This document shows positions 1 to 6,307 of a DNA stretch of 10,612 nt, in pieces. Location: positions 1-10,612 of the forward strand of contig CAMAUH010000103.1 of the NCBI GenBank assembly GCA_945861365.1. Reading direction: 5' to 3'. The notes beneath the pieces were generated by a model that did not search any database, was not told the origin of the DNA, and saw only the letters and a list, made by a program, of their open reading frames with translations. Within the stretch, counting starts at the first letter, position 1. Every line of letters begins with the position of its first letter. The position numbers and the translations under genes were made by a program. This DNA comes from Candidatus Kuenenia stuttgartensis (GTDB lineage: Bacteria; Planctomycetota; UBA1135; UBA2386).

Positions 1-624
1 CTGACGTGGACCGAGAAGGACGCCAAGATCCTCGACGGCATGATCCTGTGGAACGGCCGCAGCCGTGCCCCGCGCATCCCGCCCGGCGACTACGCGATCA
101 CGGTGACGTACGGCGAGCAGACGCGCACGGTGGTCGGCACCATCCGGCCCGATCCGCGCAGCACCGCGACCACGGCCGAGCTGCAGGCGCGCTACCGGCT
201 GGTCCGCGACGGCAACGCGCTGGTGACCGAGGCGCACGACGCGATCTCGGCGATCCGTTCGCTGCGCACGCAGATGCAGACGGTGTGCGAACGCGCCGAA
301 GGCGACGGCAAGGGCAAGCTCGAGGCGGCGAAGAAGGTCGCCGATGACGCGATGACGCCGGTCGAGGAAGCGCTGTACCAGACCAAGTCGAAGAGCAGCC
401 AGGACCCGCTGAACTACCCGATCAAGCTGACCGACAAGCTGCTCGGCGTGCTGTCGGCGGTCGAGGGTGCCGAGTTCGGGCCGACGGCTGGGCAGACCGA
501 GGTCGCCGCGACGCTGTCGACCGCGATCCGCGCCGAGCTGGCGCGGTTCGAAGCGGTGCGCAAGGAGCAGCTCGCCGCGTTCAACCGGCTCGCGATCGAG
601 CTCGCCGTACCGCACGTCAAGTAG
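1..624 (+). CDS. C-terminal part of a sortilin/VPS10-type (BNR-repeat) glycosyl hydrolase-like protein, 5' truncated by the window
   Basis: The frame is open from base 1 and ends at TAG 622-624, giving 207 visible residues; the start lies outside the window. The first ~55 residues look like the end of a beta-sandwich (PPGDYAITVTYGEQTRTVVG, then RPDPRST). The remainder is a charged, mostly helical tail holding 'EAHDAI', 'EEALYQTKSKSSQDPLNYPI' and 'LTDKLLGVL', and it closes with 'FNRLAIELAVPHVK'. This tail matches what I know from the C-termini of roughly 1,000-residue VPS10/sortilin-like 'glycosyl hydrolase' proteins of Planctomycetota, Acidobacteria and Gemmatimonadetes. Those carry a ten-bladed BNR propeller upstream, which cannot be seen here. 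They are usually exported, and their substrate is mostly unknown. The family call is fairly secure. Enzymatic activity is unproven, because no catalytic residue lies in the visible part. The antiporter gene follows after 32 bp with no obvious terminator. Confidence 0.82.
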   Translation: MTWTEKDAKILDGMILWNGRSRAPRIPPGDYAITVTYGEQTRTVVGTIRPDPRSTATTAELQARYRLVRDGNALVTEAHDAISAIRSLRTQMQTVCERAEGDGKGKLEAAKKVADDAMTPVEEALYQTKSKSSQDPLNYPIKLTDKLLGVLSAVEGAEFGPTAGQTEVAATLSTAIRAELARFEAVRKEQLAAFNRLAIELAVPHVK

Positions 625-656
625 CGCGCGGCGCCCGGCTGCGCTCCACTGCGCGC

Positions 657-2219
657 GTGCTCGCTTCCCTCCATGCCCTGACTGCGCTGCTGGCGACGCT
701 CGCCGTCGTCACGTTGGTGGCGCCGCGGCTGCGCCTGCCGCAGCCGCTCGCCTTGGCGCTCGCCGGCGTCGGCCTCGCGTTCGTGCCGTCCGTGCGCGCG
801 CTCGACATCGATCCCGAACTGATCCTGGTCGGCTTCCTGCCGCCGCTGCTGTACGCGGACGCGTGGCAGACCTCGTGGCGCGACTTCCGCCGGTGGCTGC
901 GCCCGATCGTGATGCTGGCGACCGGCCTCGTCGGCTTCACGATCCTCGTCGTCGGCCTCGTCGCGAAGTGGGCGCTGCCCGAACTGCCGTGGGCGGTGTG
1001 CTTCGTGCTCGGCGCAATCGTGTCGCCGACCGACACCGTCGCTGCGCAAGCGGTGATCGAACGGCTGCGCGTGCCGCGCCGCATCACCGCGATCCTCGGC
1101 GGCGAGAGCCTGGTCAACGACGCGACCGGCCTCGTCGGCGTGCAGATCGGCGTCGTCGTGGCGCTGCAGGGCGTGTTCGACGGCGCCCAGGTCGCCGGCC
1201 AGTTCGCGTGGGTCGCCGGGCTCGGCATCGTCGTCGGCGTGGCATGCGGCGGGTTGTTCGCGTGGATCAACCGCCTCGTGCGCGAACCGGCGGTGCTGTT
1301 CACGCTGTCGCTGCTGGCGCCGTACCTGGCGTTCTCGGTCGCGAGCATGCTCGACGTGTCCGGCGTGCTCGCCGTCGTCACTGCCGGCGCGGTCGTCGCC
1401 TGGCGCGTGCACTTCGTGCCGCCGCAGGCGCGCGTGCAACTGCGCGCGTCGTGGGCGCAGCTGACGTTCCTGTTGAACGGCCTGTGCTTCCTCTACATCG
1501 GCCTCGAATCGCCGTGCCTGCTGCAGCGCGCCGCGCACGGCGGCACCGAGCTGTGGCTCGCCGGCCTCGCGGTCAGTGCCGCGGTGATCGGCGCGCGCAT
1601 CGTGTGGTGCTGGCCGAACGCGTACCTGCCGGCGCTGCTGTTCCCGGCGCTGCGGGCGCGCGAGGGCGGCTATCCGCCGCCCCGCGGCGTGCTGCTGGTG
1701 TCGTGGTGCGGCGTGCGCGGCGCGGTGTCGCTGGCGGCAGCGCTGGCGCTGCCGGTCGCGTTCCCCGGCCGCGACGAAGTGGTCGCGATCACGGTGGCGG
1801 TGATCCTGGCGACGCTGTTCCTGCAGGGCGGCACGCTGACGCCGCTGGTCAAACTGCTCGGCCTGCGCGACGACGGCACCACCGAGCAGGAGATGCGCAC
1901 CGCGCGCGAACGGCTGCTGCAGGCCGGCATCGCGCGGCTCGACGCGTTCTGCAGCGACCAGAGCTGCCCGGTCGCGGTGTACCGGTTCCGCTCGTCGATG
2001 GCCGACGAGCTGGCCTCGTTGCAGGCCGACGACGACGCCGAACGCGCGAAGGCCTCGCAGCGGCTCGCGGTGTCGCGCGATGTGCGCAGCGCGGTGGTGG
2101 TGGCCCAGGAGGCAGCGCTGTTGCAGCTGCGCGATTCGGGCGCGATCGACGACCACGCCTACCAGAACCTGCTGCTCGAGCTCGACCACACGGTGGTCGC
2201 GGAAGTCGCCGCGGGCTGA
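657..2219 (+). CDS. CPA1-family Na+(K+)/H+ antiporter
   Basis: This 520-residue integral membrane protein exchanges Na+ or K+ for H+ across the inner membrane, serving pH and salt homeostasis. About 12 hydrophobic segments fill residues 1-405. Diagnostic CPA1 motifs are present: SPTDT at 123-127, the ion-binding ESLVND at 150-155 with the Asn-Asp pair at 154-155, and 'GVRGAVSLA' near 352-360 with the conserved Arg354. Residues ~406-520 form a soluble, charged, helical tail. It ends in 'LLLELDHTVVAEV', as is typical of the family's cytoplasmic domain. The start is GTG at 657. No ATG in this frame lies upstream of the first membrane segments, and no Shine-Dalgarno stands in front of it, so the start is somewhat uncertain. 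Third codon positions are almost all G or C. The gene ends 22 bp from the convergent PKD gene. Ion preference cannot be told from the sequence. Confidence 0.93.
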   Translation: MLASLHALTALLATLAVVTLVAPRLRLPQPLALALAGVGLAFVPSVRALDIDPELILVGFLPPLLYADAWQTSWRDFRRWLRPIVMLATGLVGFTILVVGLVAKWALPELPWAVCFVLGAIVSPTDTVAAQAVIERLRVPRRITAILGGESLVNDATGLVGVQIGVVVALQGVFDGAQVAGQFAWVAGLGIVVGVACGGLFAWINRLVREPAVLFTLSLLAPYLAFSVASMLDVSGVLAVVTAGAVVAWRVHFVPPQARVQLRASWAQLTFLLNGLCFLYIGLESPCLLQRAAHGGTELWLAGLAVSAAVIGARIVWCWPNAYLPALLFPALRAREGGYPPPRGVLLVSWCGVRGAVSLAAALALPVAFPGRDEVVAITVAVILATLFLQGGTLTPLVKLLGLRDDGTTEQEMRTARERLLQAGIARLDAFCSDQSCPVAVYRFRSSMADELASLQADDDAERAKASQRLAVSRDVRSAVVVAQEAALLQLRDSGAIDDHAYQNLLLELDHTVVAEVAAG

Positions 2220-2241
2220 GCAGCAGTCGCGTGCGCGGCGA

Positions 2242-4338
2242 TCAGTTCGTGCCGATGACCCAGCCCGCGGCGTCGCCGAGCGCGAAGCCGAACGCGTTCG
2301 CGGGCGGATCGAACACGGCCAGCTGGTTGAAGATCAGCACGCCGGCGAGTGCCAGGTTGTTCGGGATCGGGAAGTTCCACGTCGCCGTGTTGCCAGCGCC
2401 GAGCACCGTCTCCGTGGCATCCAGGCTGACGCGCAGCGGGCAACCCGGCGCGCCGAGCAGGCCGAGATCGACCGGCAGTGGGCCGAAGCCCGAGATGGTG
2501 TTGCTGGTGCCGATCACCATCACGCCGATGCCGAGCAGCAGCGCGTCGACGTCGACCGACAGGGTGCTGCCGATCACCGGTCGGGAGGAGTAGGTCTGGT
2601 GTGACACGCCGAGCGTGCCGGCGCAGCCCGGGCCGAAGAAGCCGTGGCCGGCGGTGCCGGTCACGTTCTGGGTGGTGTAGTAGAGCGTGCCGCCCCAGCC
2701 GCGCAGCGTGTTGAGGTTGGTGCCGCTGAACGCGCCGCCCGTCGACAGCGATGACGAGCCAGCGGTCAGCGACAGGTCGGCATTGGCATAGGTCGTCAGG
2801 GCTGGCAGCGTGACACTGCGCGGCGGGATACCGAGAAACCGCAAGGCCACGCCGTAGGACCCGGCCGGGATGTGCAGCGGCAGCGGGAATGCAGCGTACG
2901 ACGGTGCGCCGGCGACCGGGTTCGACGTGCCGGTGGCGGTGCCGACCTTGGTCCACGGGTTCGCGTTGAGCTCGAAGCCCGCGGCGGTGCCGATCTTCAG
3001 GTAGGCGTCGACCGTGAACGGCGTGCTCAGCGCGGACGAGAGCGAGTCGAGCGAGTTGATCGAGACGCCGTTCGGGTTCAGCACGTCGAGGTTGAAGTAC
3101 AGCGTGGTCGGTGTGCCGATCTGGTTGTTCGCGGCCAGGTTCGTCGTCAGCTGTTGCGTCGGCACGACGGTGGCGGTCTTCGTCGAGGTCTTGCAGCTGC
3201 GCGTCGCGGTCAGCCTGACGTTGTAGCTGTTGCCGTTCGGGTAGACCCAGATCGGGTTCTGCGCGGTGCTGTCGACGATCGTGTCGCCGTCGAAGTCCCA
3301 TGCCCACGCGGTGGCGGACGGGGTGGAAGTGTCGGTGAACTGCACCGTGTAGGCGCCGACCACCGCCGACGTGAAGTTCGCCGTCAGGTCGTCGGTCCGG
3401 ATGTATGCCGTTCTCGTCAGCGTCGTGGCCGGGTGCGATGCGTCGGTGATCGTCAGGGAGACGTTGAAGTTGCCGCAGCCGGTGTAGGTGAAGGCCGGGT
3501 TCGCCACGTTGCTGTCGACGATGCTGTCGCCGTCGAAGTCCCACGCGTAGCTGGTGATGCCACCCGGATCGCTGGTGAAGCTCGAGCTGGTGAAGTTCAC
3601 TGCCAGTGGCGAGGCGCCGCTGGTGACATCCGCCGTGAAGCTGGCGAACAGGCCGGGTGCGGGCGAGTAGTCGAGTTGGATCACGACGGCGTGATTCAGG
3701 GAGAAGCCGGTGCCGACCGTGCCGGGGTAGCCGCCGGAGTAGCCGGTCGTCCAGAAGACGCGCGAGGCGTTGGCCTGGCCGACGACGGTGTGCACGTCGA
3801 GCTGTGGCGTCCCGCCGAGGTAGCCGACCTGGATCGGCAGGTCGGTCTCGATGTTCAGGTCGCCGAAGTTCGGGTCGTACAGGAACGGCGTGGTCAGCGG
3901 GGTGTTGATGCCGAACGGCGTCGGACCAGGGGCCGCGGCTTGGGCCGGGAAGGTGACCGGGCCCTGGAAGCACAGCGTCTCGTTGGCGCCGCGCTGGTTC
4001 GCGAACGTGGTGGTCACGGCGCTCCAGTCGACCGGGCTCGTCGACATGCGGATCGAGCATGGCGTCGGGAAGTTCGTGGAGGCCAGACCGGCGCCGGTGT
4101 TCGGTCGCCAACGCACCCCATGGATCATGATCGGGTACGTGATGCCCTGCGCGGTGAAGTGCGAGCTGTCGTAGATCGCCTGCATCAGGATGCCGGCGCC
4201 ACCACGGCCCCACGGGAAGTTGTTGTTGCCCGATCCTTCGGCGGTGGCCAAGCCGTTGGGGAGGACGACGGAGAGCTGGGCTGTGGCGCTCGGGATGAGC
4301 GCGGCCGCTGCGGCGACGAAGGGGGCGAACCGGTGCAT
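2242..4338 (-). CDS. Secreted PKD-domain protein with Planctomycetota-type N- and C-terminal domains
   Basis: A 698-residue protein of unknown function, probably surface-bound or extracellular. A signal peptide is clear: MHRF, then an Ala-rich core, with likely cleavage after ATA20. Residues ~21-225 form a domain with 'YDSSHF' and 'IMIHGVRWRPNTG', a pattern I associate with planctomycete paralog families. Two PKD (Ig-like) domains follow at ~232-309 and ~318-392. Each contains W-D-F-D-G-D (266-271 and 347-352) followed by IVDS. Residues ~395-560 look like a further beta-sandwich. Residues ~565-698 form a closing domain with 'FFGPGCAG' and 'GAPGCPLRVS'. PKD domains usually mediate protein or polysaccharide contacts, and no catalytic motif is visible. 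The ATG at 4338 is supported by an AGGAGT ribosome binding site 6 nt away. CstA lies upstream on the same strand. Annotation as a bare hypothetical or adhesin-like protein would also be reasonable. Confidence 0.88.
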   Translation of the reverse strand: MHRFAPFVAAAAALIPSATAQLSVVLPNGLATAEGSGNNNFPWGRGGAGILMQAIYDSSHFTAQGITYPIMIHGVRWRPNTGAGLASTNFPTPCSIRMSTSPVDWSAVTTTFANQRGANETLCFQGPVTFPAQAAAPGPTPFGINTPLTTPFLYDPNFGDLNIETDLPIQVGYLGGTPQLDVHTVVGQANASRVFWTTGYSGGYPGTVGTGFSLNHAVVIQLDYSPAPGLFASFTADVTSGASPLAVNFTSSSFTSDPGGITSYAWDFDGDSIVDSNVANPAFTYTGCGNFNVSLTITDASHPATTLTRTAYIRTDDLTANFTSAVVGAYTVQFTDTSTPSATAWAWDFDGDTIVDSTAQNPIWVYPNGNSYNVRLTATRSCKTSTKTATVVPTQQLTTNLAANNQIGTPTTLYFNLDVLNPNGVSINSLDSLSSALSTPFTVDAYLKIGTAAGFELNANPWTKVGTATGTSNPVAGAPSYAAFPLPLHIPAGSYGVALRFLGIPPRSVTLPALTTYANADLSLTAGSSSLSTGGAFSGTNLNTLRGWGGTLYYTTQNVTGTAGHGFFGPGCAGTLGVSHQTYSSRPVIGSTLSVDVDALLLGIGVMVIGTSNTISGFGPLPVDLGLLGAPGCPLRVSLDATETVLGAGNTATWNFPIPNNLALAGVLIFNQLAVFDPPANAFGFALGDAAGWVIGTN

Positions 4339-4344
4339 GGGTGG

Positions 4345-4350
4345 ACTCCT
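4345..4350 (-). promoter_or_regulatory. Shine-Dalgarno of the PKD-protein gene
   Basis: The minus strand reads AGGAGT, then six bases, then the ATG at 4338. This is a near-consensus site at good spacing, and it fixes the start that also yields a proper signal peptide. Confidence 0.75.
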
Positions 4351-4361
4351 GGCTTTGGATC

Positions 4362-4387
4362 GGGCAGGGGGAACGAACTGCCCCTGC
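4362..4387. repeat. Inverted repeat with two alternative pairings in the leader of the PKD-protein gene
   Basis: GCAGGGG at 4364-4370 pairs perfectly with CCCCTGC at 4381-4387 around a 10-nt loop. An overlapping pairing also exists: GGGCAG at 4362-4367 with CTGCCC at 4378-4383, again with a 10-nt loop. The two exclude each other. The element lies 24 bp upstream of the PKD start codon and downstream of the cstA stop. It has no T-run on either side, so a simple intrinsic terminator is unlikely. It could be an mRNA leader structure, a protein-binding site or chance in GC-rich DNA. Confidence 0.4.
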
Positions 4388-4406
4388 TATCGGGAGTCAC
4401 GGTCCG

Positions 4407-4430
4407 CAAAACTGAGCGGCGCTCGGCCGC
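4407..4430 (-). terminator. Possible weak intrinsic terminator of cstA
   Basis: Just after the cstA stop, the minus strand forms GCGGC-CGAGC-GCCGC (stem arms at 4426-4430 and 4416-4420, 5-nt loop), followed by TCAGTTTTGC. The stem is only 5 bp and the U-run only four, so termination would be weak or partial. Some read-through into the PKD gene is possible. Confidence 0.35.
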
Positions 4431-4434
4431 CCGT

Positions 4435-6141
4435 TCAGGCAAGGCCCGGCTGCGCGCTGCGCGGGCGCGACCGCAGCAATGCCACCACGGCTTCGGTCGT
4501 CACCCACACTGCCAATGCGAGCAGCACGATCGCCACGACGCGCAGCACGGGATTGGTCGCGTCGCGGATCTGCATCACCAAGGCCGTCACCGTCATCGCC
4601 ATCATGAACACCATCGGCACGCCGACCGCGAGCCGCACGGCGGTGCCCTTGCCCGCCCGCGCCAGCCACAGCGACAAGCCGACCAGCGTCAGCCCCGCCA
4701 GCAGCTGGTTGATCGAGCCGAACAGCGGCCACACGACGCGGTAGGCGGGCACCACCTTGCCGCTGGCATCGGTGACGGTCTGCGCGACGACCCACGCCGG
4801 CAGCGCCAGCGACACGACGGTGCCGGTGATGCCGGCGGTGCGCGTCTTCCAACCGGTGAACTCGGTGAACAGGTAACGCGAAAGCCGCGTCGCGACGTCG
4901 AGCGTGTCGTAGACGAAGGTCGCGAACGCCAGCATGCCGAACGTCACCGCGAACTGCAGCGGCACGCCGAACTGGTGCAGGAACGAGCCGATGCCGACGC
5001 CGAAGATCTTGTCGGCGGTCGCCTTCGCCAGCTCGCTGCCCGGCGTCAACTGCATCACGCACGCGAGCGCCAGCAGGGCCACGACGCCTTCCAGCAACAT
5101 GCCGCCGAAGCCGACCAGGTGCGCGTCGGGTTCGCGGTCGATCTGCTTGCTGGTGGTGCCCGAACAGACGAGGCCGTGGAAGCCGCTGCAGGCGCCGCAC
5201 GCGATGGTGATGAACAGGAACGGCACGAGGCTCTGGCCGTTCGCGGCGGTGAAGCCGGTGCAGTCGGGCCACGTGATCGCCGGGTTCGCCCAGAACAGGC
5301 CGAGCAGGCCGCCGCCGAGCGTCAGGTACAGGAAGAAGCCGCCGAGGTAGCCGCGCGGCTGCAGCAGCAGCCACATCGGCAGCACCGACGCGATGCCGCA
5401 GTAGGCGAGGATCAGCCACGACCAATACAGCGACGGGATCGGGCCGTCGGCGCGCAGCGCGATCGGCCACTGCGGACCGAGCCAGATCGCGACGCCGACC
5501 GCGGGCACGAACACCGCCGTGACGAGCCACAGCGGCGGGCGCAGGAACTTCACGACGACGCCCATCAGCACGCTGAGCGCGAGATACAGCATCGAGCTCG
5601 ACGCGACGCCGCCGCCGTCGACGGCGACGCGCGCGCCATCGGCGCCCGGCACCGCGACGTCGAGGGCGGTGGTGAACGCACTCGCAGTCGCATCGGTGAA
5701 CGCGACGATGACGAGGATCAGCGCCAGCCAGATGTAGAGGATGAACGCGGCGTAGCTGCGCGGGTTGAGGTACTGGCGCAGGATCTGCGCGATCGAACAG
5801 GCACCGTGGCGCACCGAGCCGACCAGCGACGCGAAGTCGTGCATCGCGCCGATGAAGATGCAGCCGAGCACGATCCACCAGAACGCCGGCTGCCAGCCGA
5901 ACGCGGTCGCCGCCATGATCGGGCCGACGATCGGGCCGGCGGCGCTGATCGCCGAGAAGTGCTGCGACAGCAGGTAGAAGCGCTGGGTGGGTTCGAAGTC
6001 CTCGCCGTCGCGGTGCGTGTGGGCCGGGGTGACGGTGGCGGCGTCGAGGCCGAACCAGCGCGCCAGCAGGCGGCCGTAGACGCGGTGGGCGAGCCAGAAC
6101 ACGACGAGGCAGATGGCCAGCAGGACCGCGAGCGAGGGCAT
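4435..6141 (-). CDS. cstA: Carbon starvation protein CstA family transporter
   Basis: A polytopic inner-membrane protein of the CstA family, whose characterised members import peptides or pyruvate when carbon is scarce. Numbered from the start at 6141, it has 568 residues. The N-terminal helix is followed by 'HTHRDGEDFEPT' at 41-52 and 'HFSAISAAGPIVGPIMAAT' at about 61-79. 'GAMHDFASLVGSVRHG' follows at about 98-113, and the family signature 'GACSGFHGLVCSGTTSKQID' lies near residue 315. These cover the conserved core. The protein is shorter than E. coli CstA, as is common for compact homologs outside enterobacteria. The in-frame ATG at 6162 adds seven polar residues (MPRQHGA). I prefer 6141 because the hydrophobic N-terminus starts there, but neither ATG has a Shine-Dalgarno. 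Divergent from the hydrolase gene. The substrate cannot be decided from sequence. Confidence 0.94.
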   Translation of the reverse strand: MPSLAVLLAICLVVFWLAHRVYGRLLARWFGLDAATVTPAHTHRDGEDFEPTQRFYLLSQHFSAISAAGPIVGPIMAATAFGWQPAFWWIVLGCIFIGAMHDFASLVGSVRHGACSIAQILRQYLNPRSYAAFILYIWLALILVIVAFTDATASAFTTALDVAVPGADGARVAVDGGGVASSSMLYLALSVLMGVVVKFLRPPLWLVTAVFVPAVGVAIWLGPQWPIALRADGPIPSLYWSWLILAYCGIASVLPMWLLLQPRGYLGGFFLYLTLGGGLLGLFWANPAITWPDCTGFTAANGQSLVPFLFITIACGACSGFHGLVCSGTTSKQIDREPDAHLVGFGGMLLEGVVALLALACVMQLTPGSELAKATADKIFGVGIGSFLHQFGVPLQFAVTFGMLAFATFVYDTLDVATRLSRYLFTEFTGWKTRTAGITGTVVSLALPAWVVAQTVTDASGKVVPAYRVVWPLFGSINQLLAGLTLVGLSLWLARAGKGTAVRLAVGVPMVFMMAMTVTALVMQIRDATNPVLRVVAIVLLALAVWVTTEAVVALLRSRPRSAQPGLA

Positions 6142-6248
6142 CGCGCCATGCTGCCGCGGCATGGCGGTGGGTGCGAGGGTGCTGCTTCGGTGCGGTGCGC
6201 ATGTCCAAGCTCATGCGCCCAGGCCCCTTGATCCCCTGGCGTGGGGGC

Positions 6249-6276
6249 TTGATGGATCGAACGTCTGCGTTATCGT
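6249..6276 (+). promoter_or_regulatory. Candidate sigma70-type promoter for the hydrolase gene
   Basis: TTGATG at 6249-6254 and TATCGT at 6271-6276 are separated by 16 bp and lie about 30 bp upstream of the ATG at 6308. Match to consensus is moderate. The 145 bp divergent region 6163-6307 must hold control signals for both genes; I could not pick a convincing leftward promoter. A CTTGAT hexamer occurs twice in it, 21 bp apart (6227-6232 and 6248-6253), the second overlapping the proposed -35. Confidence 0.3.
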
Positions 6277-6293
6277 CCGATTCTGAACTCACG

Positions 6294-6301
6294 AAGGGGG
6301 G
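6294..6301 (+). promoter_or_regulatory. Shine-Dalgarno-like purine run of the hydrolase gene
   Basis: AAGGGGGG ends six bases before the ATG at 6308. This supports that start over the ATG at 6304, which is only two bases from the run and opens just four codons before a stop. Confidence 0.6.
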
Positions 6302-6307
6302 TTATGC

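Noticed and set aside
414..2189. 591-codon open frame on the minus strand opposite the antiporter
   Set aside because: Low-complexity Arg/His/Gln-rich translation, antisense to a certain CPA1 antiporter; a GC shadow.
2159..4213. 684-codon minus-strand frame overlapping the PKD gene in another phase
   Set aside because: It overlaps a gene with signal peptide, ribosome binding site and PKD motifs; its own translation has none of these.
2872..6231. 1,119-codon open frame on the plus strand across the PKD and cstA genes
   Set aside because: It lies antisense to two genes with clear family motifs. The translation is Arg-, Gln- and Asp-rich without fold-like pattern. High GC removes stops from the opposite strand.
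4397..6292. 631-codon minus-strand frame over cstA
   Set aside because: Out of phase with CstA, Arg-rich and without membrane segments; the CstA frame carries all family motifs.
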